64,000 nt of DNA from Mucilaginibacter pallidiroseus (GTDB taxonomy: Bacteria > Bacteroidota > Bacteroidia > Sphingobacteriales > Sphingobacteriaceae). Positions 8,498 to 16,946 of the stretch are shown here, piece by piece. The notes under the pieces were generated by a model. The model made no database searches, had not been told where the DNA came from, and saw only the letters and a program-made list of their open reading frames with translations. The stretch is from the NCBI RefSeq assembly GCF_007846085.1, contig NZ_VOEJ01000009.1, positions 62,001-126,000 on the forward strand. The letters are read 5' to 3'. A program made the translations under genes and the position numbers. Position 1 is the stretch's first letter. Each line of letters begins with the position of its first letter.

Positions 8498-9650
8498 AAA
8501 GGTTTCCCTTTTATCGTTGCATACTTTTAGCGTAACCGGCGGAATTCAAAAAATGACCCGTATAATGGCTCATTCGCTTTACAGCATATGCAAAGAGCAG
8601 GGTTGGGATTTTAAGTTATCGTCTTTATATGATATTGACGACGATCATCAGGAACAATATATACCCCGCAAAAACTATAAGGGTTATCAGCACAGCTTTG
8701 TAAGGTTTATTGCTGATACCATTTTCAAGGAGAAGCCGGATATAATGATTCTCACGCATGTACATTTATCGGTCATAGGGCTTTTAAATATTTTGATTAA
8801 TCCGAAGTGTAAAATATGGCTCGTAGCGCACGGAGTTGAAGTATGGCGACCGTTCAATTTACAGAAAAGGCTTTTGCTTAAACGTTGCGACAAAATAATC
8901 TGCGTCAGCAGTTACACCAAACAGGAAATGTGCAGGAGGCACAATGTATCACCGCACTTTTGCGAGGTTGTAAACAACGTAATTGATCCGTTTTTTAACC
9001 CACCTGCTACCTTCGAGAGGCCGCATAGATTGCTATACAAATATTCGATTGATGCATCACACACAATATTGTTCTCATTAACGCGCCTTGCATCATCAGA
9101 AAAGTATAAGGGGCACGATAATGTTATCAGGGCGGTAAGTAAATTAAAAAACAGCTACCCAAATTTAAGATACGTGCTTGCCGGTAAATATGATGAAATG
9201 GAAGGCCGCCGTGTTAAAGACATGATTACAAATCTTGGTGTGGAAAAAGAAGTAATCATGACGGGGTTTATTGAAGACCGTGACCTTACCGACCATTTTC
9301 TCCTTGCCGATCTGTTCGTGCTTCCAAGTAAAAAGGAGGGATTTGGTATAGTTTTTATTGAGGCACTCGCCTGCGGGTTACCTGTAGTTTGCGGTAATGC
9401 CGATGGCAGCATGGATGCTATACGCAACGGCGAACTTGGCACAGCAATAAATCCTGATTCGGAGCAGGAACTTGAAGAAGAAATTATAAGAGCCATAAAC
9501 GCGAGGCCAAGCAGCCAATACAGGAGGCATCTACAACAGCAGTGCCTTGCACACTTTGGTGAAACGCAATACATCAATCACCTGCAACAATTGCTTACTA
9601 TTAGCCTGAACAATACTATCAATACCAAAAGCCAGGTAAATAATGAGTAG
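8490..9650 (+). CDS. Glycosyltransferase family 4
   Basis: This GT-B enzyme of about 386 residues has an N-terminal acceptor domain (FSVTGGIQKMTRIMA) and a C-terminal nucleotide-sugar domain (TRLASSEKYKGHDNVI; FVLPSKKEGFGIVFIEALACGLPVV, whose two Glu form the EX7E motif). It would add one sugar to the lipid-linked repeat at the cytoplasmic face. ATG 8490 overlaps the asnB stop by 8 nt, suggesting translational coupling. An in-frame ATG at 8466 gives an N-terminus with no family similarity. Donor and acceptor are not predictable. Confidence 0.88.
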   Translation: MSKKVSLLSLHTFSVTGGIQKMTRIMAHSLYSICKEQGWDFKLSSLYDIDDDHQEQYIPRKNYKGYQHSFVRFIADTIFKEKPDIMILTHVHLSVIGLLNILINPKCKIWLVAHGVEVWRPFNLQKRLLLKRCDKIICVSSYTKQEMCRRHNVSPHFCEVVNNVIDPFFNPPATFERPHRLLYKYSIDASHTILFSLTRLASSEKYKGHDNVIRAVSKLKNSYPNLRYVLAGKYDEMEGRRVKDMITNLGVEKEVIMTGFIEDRDLTDHFLLADLFVLPSKKEGFGIVFIEALACGLPVVCGNADGSMDAIRNGELGTAINPDSEQELEEEIIRAINARPSSQYRRHLQQQCLAHFGETQYINHLQQLLTISLNNTINTKSQVNNE

Positions 9651-10908
9651 TGTGATACAGGTGCAAAATTTATCAAAAGCCTATCAACTCGGCACAATTG
9701 GTACTGGCACCATATCTCGCGACTTGGAACGCTACTGGGCCAAAGTTCGGCGCAAAGAAGACCCATTTACTATAGTAGGCGAAGTTAACGACCGCACCAT
9801 AAAAGGCAATAGCGACGTGGTATGGAGCTTAAATAACTTATCGTTTAATATTGAGCAGGGCGATGCGGTGGGTATAATTGGCCGCAACGGCGCCGGTAAA
9901 AGCACGCTGCTTAAAATTATGAGCCGTATTACATCACCAACCACAGGCTCAATTAAAATCAAAGGGCGCGTAGCAAGTTTACTTGAAGTAGGCACAGGCT
10001 TCCATCCCGAATTAACCGGACGTGAAAATATTTATTTAAATGGCGCTATTTTAGGTATGCGCAAGGCAGAGATTAAAAAAAAGTTTGATGAGATTGTAGA
10101 TTTTTCGGGTGTTGAGCGCTATGTTGACACACCAGTAAAACGGTACTCTTCGGGCATGTACGTGCGCCTTGCATTTGCGGTAGCCGCGAATCTGGAATCC
10201 GAAATATTAATTATTGATGAGGTGTTGTCTGTAGGTGATGCTGAGTTCCAGAAAAAGTGCCTTGGCAAAATGGGCGATGTGCGTAAAGGCGAAGGCCGTA
10301 CCATTTTATTTGTAAGTCACAACATGGCAGCCGTTAAAACGCTTTGTAATACCGGCATGGTACTGGTGAATGGCCAGCTCATTTACACGGGCGGCCAGAC
10401 AGATTCGATACACACGTATCTGTCGAATAACAACGTACAGATGAGCTTTACGCATGCCGGCGATATGGCCACTGCGCCTGGTAATGAAAATATAAGAGTG
10501 CTTAGCTTTACTGTAAAGCCGAATAACGCCCCAATAATATCTATATCCACTGGGCTGACTTTCGAGATGACTTTTTTTAACGCTCATGCTGGCATCAACC
10601 TGGATGCAACATTTGAGCTAAAAAATGGCGACGAGATTCCGGTATTTCATAACGGCGTGCTGATATCTACTGATAACGATTCCCGCAGGGGGCTTTACAC
10701 AGTAAAATGTAGCCTTCCACCCTATTTGCTTAATGCCGGTAATTACACATTTAAAATCATTTTTGGTCAAAATCAACGTTTTGAGCTTTTCAGCGCTGAT
10801 GATTTTATCCGCTTTGAAGTAGCTAACGAAAGCAAGGGCAGCAATAACTACATCGCGCCAGGTGTAATACATCCAAAGCTTGACTTTGATGTAAGTTATC
10901 AATCGTAA
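9643..10908 (+). CDS. Wzt/TagH-type polysaccharide ABC exporter ATPase with C-terminal carbohydrate-binding domain
   Basis: The 421-residue ATPase has Walker A GRNGAGKST (about 80), signature YSSGM (about 168), Walker B ILIIDE (about 188) and the H-loop SHN. The N-terminal 60 residues carry the extra strand typical of KpsT/Wzt. A C-terminal beta-rich Wzt domain (about 270-421) recognises a glycan cap in O9/O12-type exporters. These ATPases work with an ABC-2 permease (Wzm), normally the adjacent gene. None is visible here or anywhere in the window. It overlaps the preceding gene by 8 nt and is followed 1 bp later by the first cupin gene. Confidence 0.88.
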   Translation: MSSVIQVQNLSKAYQLGTIGTGTISRDLERYWAKVRRKEDPFTIVGEVNDRTIKGNSDVVWSLNNLSFNIEQGDAVGIIGRNGAGKSTLLKIMSRITSPTTGSIKIKGRVASLLEVGTGFHPELTGRENIYLNGAILGMRKAEIKKKFDEIVDFSGVERYVDTPVKRYSSGMYVRLAFAVAANLESEILIIDEVLSVGDAEFQKKCLGKMGDVRKGEGRTILFVSHNMAAVKTLCNTGMVLVNGQLIYTGGQTDSIHTYLSNNNVQMSFTHAGDMATAPGNENIRVLSFTVKPNNAPIISISTGLTFEMTFFNAHAGINLDATFELKNGDEIPVFHNGVLISTDNDSRRGLYTVKCSLPPYLLNAGNYTFKIIFGQNQRFELFSADDFIRFEVANESKGSNNYIAPGVIHPKLDFDVSYQS

Positions 10909-10909
10909 T

Positions 10910-11317
10910 ATGCATCAGCCGCATATCATACAATTACCAAAAATATTAGATGACCGGGGTAACCTGTCGTTTATTGAGGAAAACACGCATATTCCCTTTA
11001 AAATAGAACGCACATATTGGATATACGATGTACCCGGGGGCGAAAGAAGAGGCGGGCACGCCTATCATAATCTGCAGGAATTTGTGGTAGCACTCAGCGG
11101 GAGTTTTGACGTGGTTTTGCATGATGGCGAACGCGAATTAAGGTATCACCTTAACCGCTCATATTACGGGCTTTACATACCAAAAATGATGTGGCGTGAA
11201 ATTGAAAACTTTTCAACCAACTCCTTAGCCGTTATACTGGCCGATGATAAATATGACGCAGATGCATACATCCGCGATTTTGATGAGTTTTTAAAGCTCA
11301 AAAGCAATGACAGGTAA
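10910..11317 (+). CDS. FdtA/QdtA-family cupin, dTDP-sugar 3,4-ketoisomerase-like (copy 1)
   Basis: This 135-residue cupin resembles dTDP-4-keto-6-deoxyglucose 3,4-ketoisomerase, which moves the keto group from C4 to C3 so an aminotransferase can act. The conserved RGNLSFIE and the HxH region are visible. Here the active-site string reads HAYH, whereas the second copy reads HGHK, so the second His of the HxH pair is Tyr. It may prefer another isomer or have a different role. It overlaps copy 2 by 11 nt. Confidence 0.82.
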   Translation: MHQPHIIQLPKILDDRGNLSFIEENTHIPFKIERTYWIYDVPGGERRGGHAYHNLQEFVVALSGSFDVVLHDGERELRYHLNRSYYGLYIPKMMWREIENFSTNSLAVILADDKYDADAYIRDFDEFLKLKSNDR

Positions 11318-11729
11318 AGGTACCACTGTTTTTGATTGCAATGTTATTCAATTGCCCCGCATACAAAACCGTGCAGGCAATATTACTCCTGTTGAGAATG
11401 GATTAAACATACCGTTTGATGTAAAGCGCATCTATTATCTTTACGATATACCCAGCGATGCCTCAAGAGCTTCGCATGGGCATAAAGAACTACAGCAAGT
11501 TATTATAGCCGCCAGCGGAAGTTTTGAAGTGAGCTTAAGCGATGGTATAAATAAAAAAATAATACAGCTTAACAGGCCTTACGTTGGTATTCATATCCAG
11601 CCTGGCATATGGCGTGATATAACCAACTTTTCATCGGGAGCTATTTGTTTGGTGCTGGCATCATTGCCATACAATGAGGCCGATTATTTGAGGGAGTATC
11701 AAAATTTCTTGTCGTTTAAAGGATTATGA
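11307..11729 (+). CDS. fdtA: FdtA/QdtA-family cupin, dTDP-sugar 3,4-ketoisomerase-like (copy 2)
   Basis: The 140-residue paralogue of the preceding gene has the same layout (AGNITPVENG, KRIYYLYDIP) and an intact SHGHKEL motif, as in characterised FdtA/QdtA enzymes. It is the better candidate for the real 3,4-ketoisomerase that supplies dTDP-3-keto-6-deoxyhexose to the DegT aminotransferase at 15305. Its substrate precursor (RmlA/RmlB product) must come from genes outside the window. It overlaps the next gene by 4 nt. Confidence 0.85.
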   Translation: MTGKGTTVFDCNVIQLPRIQNRAGNITPVENGLNIPFDVKRIYYLYDIPSDASRASHGHKELQQVIIAASGSFEVSLSDGINKKIIQLNRPYVGIHIQPGIWRDITNFSSGAICLVLASLPYNEADYLREYQNFLSFKGL

Positions 11730-12271
11730 TTGAGGTGCCATTTACTCAGTACGGACTTAAATTCAGGTTTGTCGAAGAAACGGATGCTGAATTTATTCTC
11801 TCACTTAGAACGGATCCAAAACTAAGCCGTTACCTTTCAGATACAGATGCAGATATCGACAAGCAAATAAAATGGATCAAAGCTTACAAAGCGAGAGAGG
11901 CGAACAATACTGAGTACTACTTTATGTACACTGACGGGAACGATCAGCCACTTGGCCTTTGCAGGTTATACAATGTTGATCCTGTTACAAAATCTTACAC
12001 TTCGGGTAGTTGGTTGGCGAAGTCAGGCATAGATGTTTTGATTTCAATAAAGGCAGATTTAGTTTTAATGCAACTGGCCTTCGAAACGCTTGATCTGAAA
12101 ATCTGTAATATCGATGTACGGAAAGACAATAAAAAGATGCTGCGATATCATAAGCAGTTCTTTAACATCACACATGAAGATGATGGTAACGTATACCTTA
12201 AAATGGATTATAACGACTTTAAAAAAAAAGAACTATACCTTAAAAGCATAATTACACCTAAAAGCAATTAA
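11726..12271 (+). CDS. GNAT-family N-acyltransferase
   Basis: The 181-residue protein has the GNAT fold of the RimJ/Acetyltransf_3 type (YGLKFRFVEETDAEFILSLRTDP at the start; later MQLAFETLDLKICNIDV and RYHKQFF). In amino-sugar loci these enzymes N-acylate an NDP-amino sugar. Sitting between the ketoisomerases and the acyl carrier protein, it is the likely transferase that loads the acyl group from ACP or CoA onto the 3-amino group. The acyl donor is inferred from the neighbours only. It lies 1 bp before the ACP gene. Confidence 0.78.
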   Translation: MIEVPFTQYGLKFRFVEETDAEFILSLRTDPKLSRYLSDTDADIDKQIKWIKAYKAREANNTEYYFMYTDGNDQPLGLCRLYNVDPVTKSYTSGSWLAKSGIDVLISIKADLVLMQLAFETLDLKICNIDVRKDNKKMLRYHKQFFNITHEDDGNVYLKMDYNDFKKKELYLKSIITPKSN

Positions 12272-12272
12272 A

Positions 12273-12506
12273 ATGGACATAGAAACATTTATAGGCGAAT
12301 TTGCAGAACAGTTTGATGAGATATCAACTGAATCATTTGGCCCGGAAACACAATTCAAGGAAAACGATGAGTGGAGTTCAATGACTGCCTTATCTATCAT
12401 TGCAATGGTTGATCAAAATTATGCTGTACGTTTAACAGGCGATGACATCAGAAACTCTACTACCATACAGCATATCTACGATATAGTAGCATCACGCGTA
12501 GCATAA
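12273..12506 (+). CDS. Acyl carrier protein
   Basis: The 77-residue acidic four-helix protein carries the phosphopantetheine attachment site at the start of helix 2 in ENDEWSSMTALSII. The serine is flanked by Ser instead of the usual Asp (DSL/DSM becomes SSM). It would hold malonyl, acetoacetyl or hydroxyacyl intermediates for the flanking KAS III and SDR enzymes. It is directly followed (ATG immediately after the stop) by the first KAS III gene. Confidence 0.85.
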   Translation: MDIETFIGEFAEQFDEISTESFGPETQFKENDEWSSMTALSIIAMVDQNYAVRLTGDDIRNSTTIQHIYDIVASRVA

Positions 12507-13559
12507 ATGGCATTTTTATCCATCAGGAATGTCGAGTTAAAGGGCGTGGCAGCTTGTGTGCCAGCCAACGTTGAGGAAAATATAGCCCTCAGCAATATAC
12601 CTGATGTAGAAAAACTGATCAAGACAACAGGTGTTGAACGCAAGCGTAAAGTTACCCCAGGTATTTGCACCTCTGATTTGTGCTTCGAAGCAGCTGAAAA
12701 GCTGATATCCGAGTTGAATTGGAATAAGGCAGATATACAAGCACTTATATTTGTAACCCAAACGCCTGACTTTATTGTGCCGGCAACCTCGTGCATCTTG
12801 CAAGATCGTCTCGCACTGCCTGTCGATTGCTTAACACTTGATATTTCATTAGGATGTTCGGGCTTTGTGTATGGTTTAAGTACGTTAGCAAGCTACATGC
12901 AAAACGGCATGATCACGAAGGCATTGCTCTTGGCCGGAGACACATCGTCCATGACCTGCTCCGTAAATGACAAAAGTACTTATCCCTTATTTGGAGATGC
13001 CGGTACAGCCACAGCGCTGGAGTATGTTGAAGGGAGTGAAGGATTTAAATTTCACTTAGGCAGCGATGGGCGCGGTTTTAAAGACATCATTATAAACGAT
13101 GGCGGATACCGCAACCAAGTGAATGCCGATTCATTGTATGAAACAACCGTTTCAGAAGGAATAAGTCGTAACAGCCTGCAATTATCGCTGGATGGAATGA
13201 ATGTATTTTCGTTCGGCATATCAAAAGCTCCCGAAAGCGTAAATCTTCTCATCGAAAAATTCAGTATTGATAAGGCTGCCGTTAACTTCGCATTTTTTCA
13301 TCAGGCCAATAAAATGATGAACGACCGTATTCGCAAAAAGCTGCAGTTTGAAGAAGAGCAGGTGCCATCATCATTAAAGGATTTCGGAAACACAAGCAGT
13401 GCAAGTATCCCATTAACAATGGTAACCCAAACTGCTGCACAACTGCAAACGGGTGAACAGCATATCATAGCATGCGGGTTTGGTGTGGGCCTTTCATGGG
13501 CAAGTATGTACTGCAAAACTAAATTGCTGGTTATACCACAATTATTAATACATGATTAA
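12507..13559 (+). CDS. 3-oxoacyl-ACP synthase III (KAS III) homologue, copy 1
   Basis: The 350-residue thiolase-fold enzyme has an intact catalytic triad: Cys in LGCSGF (about 117), His in HQANK (about 265), Asn in GNTSSAS (about 294). KAS III condenses an acyl-CoA primer with malonyl-ACP. A dedicated copy beside an ACP and a ketoreductase in a sugar locus suggests synthesis of a short beta-keto or beta-hydroxy acyl group for sugar modification rather than membrane lipid. It overlaps the SDR gene by 8 nt. Confidence 0.87.
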   Translation: MAFLSIRNVELKGVAACVPANVEENIALSNIPDVEKLIKTTGVERKRKVTPGICTSDLCFEAAEKLISELNWNKADIQALIFVTQTPDFIVPATSCILQDRLALPVDCLTLDISLGCSGFVYGLSTLASYMQNGMITKALLLAGDTSSMTCSVNDKSTYPLFGDAGTATALEYVEGSEGFKFHLGSDGRGFKDIIINDGGYRNQVNADSLYETTVSEGISRNSLQLSLDGMNVFSFGISKAPESVNLLIEKFSIDKAAVNFAFFHQANKMMNDRIRKKLQFEEEQVPSSLKDFGNTSSASIPLTMVTQTAAQLQTGEQHIIACGFGVGLSWASMYCKTKLLVIPQLLIHD

Positions 13560-14298
13560 TCCTTTTTCGCTAAACGGAAAAAATATTTTAGTAACCGGCG
13601 CTTCGTCTGGCATAGGCAAACAAATTGCTTTGTCGGCTGCGCAAATGGGTGCAGCAATACATATAACCGGACGCGATGAGGCCCGTTTAAATGGAACTTT
13701 AGAAGCGCTAACCGGCGCAGGGCATAGCAGCAAAATAGCAGACCTTACCATAGAAGAGCATCTTGACCAGCTTGTGGCTAATAGCCCAAAGCTTGACGGC
13801 CTGGTGTTATCGTCGGGCATTGTAAAAACTTTACCTTTTAAATTTGTAACAAATACCGAACTTGATACCATAATGCAGGCAAATTTTTACGCGCCGGTTA
13901 TGCTGTTAAATAAACTGGTGCGAAATAAAAAGCTTAATAAAAATAGTTCTGTGGTATTTATATCCTCAATTGGCGGCAACTTCATCGGCACGAAAGGTAA
14001 TTCTATGTACAGTGCAGCTAAAGGCGCTATAAATGCCATGCAAAAGGTAATTGCATTAGAACTTGTGGCGCAAAAAATTCGTGTGAACAATGTGTCACCC
14101 GGCATGGTAAAAACCGAACTTATTGGCAAAGCAACCGCTTTTACGGATGAGCAATTTATGGCTGATGAAAAGAACTATCCCCTGGGATACGGCGAACCTG
14201 CCGATGTAGCAAATGCTGTGATTTATCTCTTATCAGATGCCAGCAAATGGGTTACCGGAATTTCATTGCTGCTTGATGGCGGATTCACGCTTCAATAA
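13552..14298 (+). CDS. Short-chain dehydrogenase/reductase, probable beta-ketoacyl-ACP reductase
   Basis: This 248-residue classical SDR has cofactor motif TGASSGIG (about 15-22), structural NFYAP where NNAG-type motifs lie, catalytic Ser in FISSIGG (about 139) and YSAAK (about 152-156). The length and the ending SLLLDGGF match FabG-type reductases. Between two KAS III genes it most likely reduces the 3-keto acyl-ACP to 3-hydroxyacyl-ACP. A sugar-keto reductase role cannot be excluded. It lies 5 bp before KAS III copy 2. Confidence 0.85.
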   Translation: MINPFSLNGKNILVTGASSGIGKQIALSAAQMGAAIHITGRDEARLNGTLEALTGAGHSSKIADLTIEEHLDQLVANSPKLDGLVLSSGIVKTLPFKFVTNTELDTIMQANFYAPVMLLNKLVRNKKLNKNSSVVFISSIGGNFIGTKGNSMYSAAKGAINAMQKVIALELVAQKIRVNNVSPGMVKTELIGKATAFTDEQFMADEKNYPLGYGEPADVANAVIYLLSDASKWVTGISLLLDGGFTLQ

Positions 14299-14303
14299 AA
14301 AAA

Positions 14304-15305
14304 ATGCAGGCTTATTTAAAAGCAATTTCATACTATTTACCTGAAAAGGAAGTAACTAACGCCGAACTTGCGCAGCTATTTCCGGAATGGGGCGCCGAGA
14401 AGATTGCAAAAAAAATTGGCATCGAGACACGGCGTATAGCCGCCGACAATGAATATGCCTCGGATATGGCTGTAAAAGCTGCAGAACAGCTTTTTGCCGA
14501 GCACGCGATAGAGCGAACAGCAATTGACTTTATACTCTATTGTACGCAAAGCCCCGATCAGTTTTTGCCATCCACTGCGTGTGTCATACAAGACAGGCTT
14601 AATATTCCTGTAAGCGCAGGCGCGCTTGATTTTAACCTTGGCTGCTCGGGTTATGTTTATGGCTTAGCGGTTGCTAAGGGGCTTGTTACGGCTGGTATTG
14701 CCAGCAATATTTTACTGTTAACTGCCGAAACGTACTCAAAATTCATACATCCGGAGGACAAGGGTAATCGTACGATTTTTGGTGATGCCGCATCGGCAAG
14801 TCTGATTAGTACTGATGGCTTTGCATCGATAGGTAATTTTGATTTGGGTACCGATGGCAGAGGTGCAGGAAACTTAATGGTTAAACAGGGTGGTTTAAGA
14901 TTCCCACGGGCAATAGAAGAGGCCGCCGAACCAGTTGAGGGCCGTTTCCCGGACGAATTTATATATATGAATGGCCCGGAGATATTTACATTTACATCAC
15001 GCGAAATACCTGGCTTGGTAGATAGGACGTTACTAAAAAATGAGCTGAAGAAATCGGACATAGGCCAGTTTGTTCTGCACCAGGCTAATCAGTTTATGCT
15101 CGAGCACCTGCGTAAGAAGATGCACATCGGCTCGAAGCATTTTTTCATCTATATGGCTATGGTAGGTAACACCGTATCATCTACTATCCCAATAGCCTTG
15201 TATCATGCCTTGAAAGAAAAGGACACTGCTGCAGGGCAACACTGGCTGCTTGCGGGTTTTGGTGTAGGCTATTCATGGGGCGGCACAGTAATTAAGTTTG
15301 ATTGA
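14304..15305 (+). CDS. 3-oxoacyl-ACP synthase III (KAS III) homologue, copy 2
   Basis: The 333-residue protein has Cys in LGCSGYVYGL (about 114), HQANQ (about 258) and GNTVSSTIP (about 287), so it should be active. Its N-terminus (YYLPEKEVTNAEL) is closer to generic FabH than copy 1. Two KAS III proteins could perform successive condensations or use different primers. Its stop overlaps the aminotransferase start in TGATG. Confidence 0.87.
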   Translation: MQAYLKAISYYLPEKEVTNAELAQLFPEWGAEKIAKKIGIETRRIAADNEYASDMAVKAAEQLFAEHAIERTAIDFILYCTQSPDQFLPSTACVIQDRLNIPVSAGALDFNLGCSGYVYGLAVAKGLVTAGIASNILLLTAETYSKFIHPEDKGNRTIFGDAASASLISTDGFASIGNFDLGTDGRGAGNLMVKQGGLRFPRAIEEAAEPVEGRFPDEFIYMNGPEIFTFTSREIPGLVDRTLLKNELKKSDIGQFVLHQANQFMLEHLRKKMHIGSKHFFIYMAMVGNTVSSTIPIALYHALKEKDTAAGQHWLLAGFGVGYSWGGTVIKFD

Positions 15306-16432
15306 TGCATAGTAGATACATTCCATTCTTTGATTTTTCATACATCAATCAACTTTTGGAAGCTGAAATAAATGAAGCTTTTCATGATTTTTATCGATCC
15401 AACTGGTACATTCTCGGCAAAAAGCTTTCATCCTTTGAAGAACAATATGCAGCTTTTTCGGGCACTCAACATTGCGTAGGCGTAGCCAACGGATTGGATG
15501 CACTCGAAATTGCTTTGAAAGTTTTGAATATTGGCCCCGGTGATGAGGTAATTGTTCCGTCGAATACATTCATTGCAACCTGGCTCGCCATCTCCCATGT
15601 TGGCGCCACCATTGTACCTGTTGAGCCATTACTTACCACAAGCAACATCGATCCATATAAAATTGAAGCGGCAATTACTGCAAAAACAAAAGCAATAATG
15701 CCGGTACACTTATATGGACAGGCTTGCCAAATGGATGAGATTATGGCGATAGCATATAAACATAAGCTACTTGTTGTTGAAGACAACGCACAAGCGCACG
15801 GTGCAACTTTTAAAGGAAAGGCAACCGGCAGTTTTGGGCATATCAACGCTACGAGTTTTTATCCTACAAAAAATTTTGGCGCACTTGGTGATGGCGGCGC
15901 ACTCACGACAGATAACGCCGATTTAGCCAGGCAGGCAGCTTTGATGAGAAATTATGGATCGGAGCAAAAATACCATAATGAAATAGTGGGTTATAACTCG
16001 CGTTTAGACGAATTACAGGCTGCATTTTTATCGGTGAAATTAAGTTACCTAAAGCGTTTTACAAGCGAGCGACAAGAAGTTGCAAAGCAATATGATTTGT
16101 TGCTTGCCAATGTAAATGATATTAAGCTTACACATACAGCAGCTGGTGCCTCGCATTCCTATCACTTATATGTTATCCATATTGATAAGCGCGAGGAGTT
16201 GCAATTGTTTCTTAAAGAAAATGGTATCGAAACAGCTATACACTACCCTGTACCACCACATCTACAAAATGCGTATCAACACCTGGGTTTTAAAGTTGGC
16301 TCCTTCCCTATTGCAGAACAACTTGCCAAAACATGTTTAAGCTTGCCTATGTACCCGGGAATAACGACAAGTGACGTTGGTTACGTTACTGATACAATAA
16401 AACGGTTTTATGCCAAGGGTGCTTATAATTAG
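15305..16432 (+). CDS. DegT/DnrJ/EryC1-family PLP aminotransferase (FdtB/QdtB-like)
   Basis: The 375-residue enzyme of the sugar aminotransferase family carries the PLP lysine in SFYPTKNFGALGDGGAL (Lys near residue 190) and the PVHLYGQ and EDNAQAHGA blocks. With FdtA-type ketoisomerases in the same operon, the expected reaction is transamination of dTDP-3-keto-6-deoxyhexose to a 3-amino-3,6-dideoxyhexose (Fuc3N or Qui3N). ATG 15305 is chosen over TTG 15302 because it forms a tight TGATG overlap with the preceding stop. Confidence 0.88.
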   Translation: MHSRYIPFFDFSYINQLLEAEINEAFHDFYRSNWYILGKKLSSFEEQYAAFSGTQHCVGVANGLDALEIALKVLNIGPGDEVIVPSNTFIATWLAISHVGATIVPVEPLLTTSNIDPYKIEAAITAKTKAIMPVHLYGQACQMDEIMAIAYKHKLLVVEDNAQAHGATFKGKATGSFGHINATSFYPTKNFGALGDGGALTTDNADLARQAALMRNYGSEQKYHNEIVGYNSRLDELQAAFLSVKLSYLKRFTSERQEVAKQYDLLLANVNDIKLTHTAAGASHSYHLYVIHIDKREELQLFLKENGIETAIHYPVPPHLQNAYQHLGFKVGSFPIAEQLAKTCLSLPMYPGITTSDVGYVTDTIKRFYAKGAYN

Positions 16433-16946
16433 TAACCATTTACTTATGGCTGGTGCCGAAAAGTTAATTTATGAACTGGTTCATTTTTCGCACCAAAATA
16501 ATTTAAAGGTTACTGTGCTGATAGCCAATAACTATAACACGGAATATTACGACCCTATACTTAAAAAAATGGGCGTTGAAGTAGTACGAACCACATTACA
16601 AGGAATATGGAAACTGCGCAATCCTGTGAATCTTATTCGCGCTTTGTATTGGAATATAAAGCTTAAATATTTTGCGCAGCGCGACTTTGAAAGCGTACAG
16701 GTAATTGGTTTATACAACGTGGTTAAGATGTTTGATGCTGTAAAACACACCAAACGTTTTTTTTGGCATGTAGAAAACCGGGTTCAGTATAACGAAAACA
16801 GGTTCATTTACCCTGAGTTTATTTTCAATAATGCGCAAGACACGATAGTCTTCATAAATGAATACCAGGCAAATGAGTTGCATAGCCAATATGCGAGTAT
16901 TAAATGCAGCACGCGGGATTTTAAAATATTCTTGTCTGATATATGA
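16410..16946 (+). CDS. GT4-like glycosyltransferase, N-terminal half only
   Basis: The 178 residues match the N-terminal acceptor domain of a GT4 enzyme (ISNHLLMAGAEKLIYELVHF at the start) and then stop. The next ORF, overlapping in ATGA, continues with the missing C-terminal domain; together they make about 359 residues, normal for GT4. Either the gene was split by mutation and works as two coupled chains, or it is decaying. It overlaps the aminotransferase gene by 23 nt. Confidence 0.75.
   Translation: MPRVLIISNHLLMAGAEKLIYELVHFSHQNNLKVTVLIANNYNTEYYDPILKKMGVEVVRTTLQGIWKLRNPVNLIRALYWNIKLKYFAQRDFESVQVIGLYNVVKMFDAVKHTKRFFWHVENRVQYNENRFIYPEFIFNNAQDTIVFINEYQANELHSQYASIKCSTRDFKIFLSDI

Noticed and set aside
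16919..16946. Programmed frameshift joining the two halves of the split GT4
   Set aside because: TTTTAAAA is present but not in the frame needed for a -1 slippery heptamer, and a TGA in the second frame lies just before its ATG; re-initiation at ATGA is simpler.
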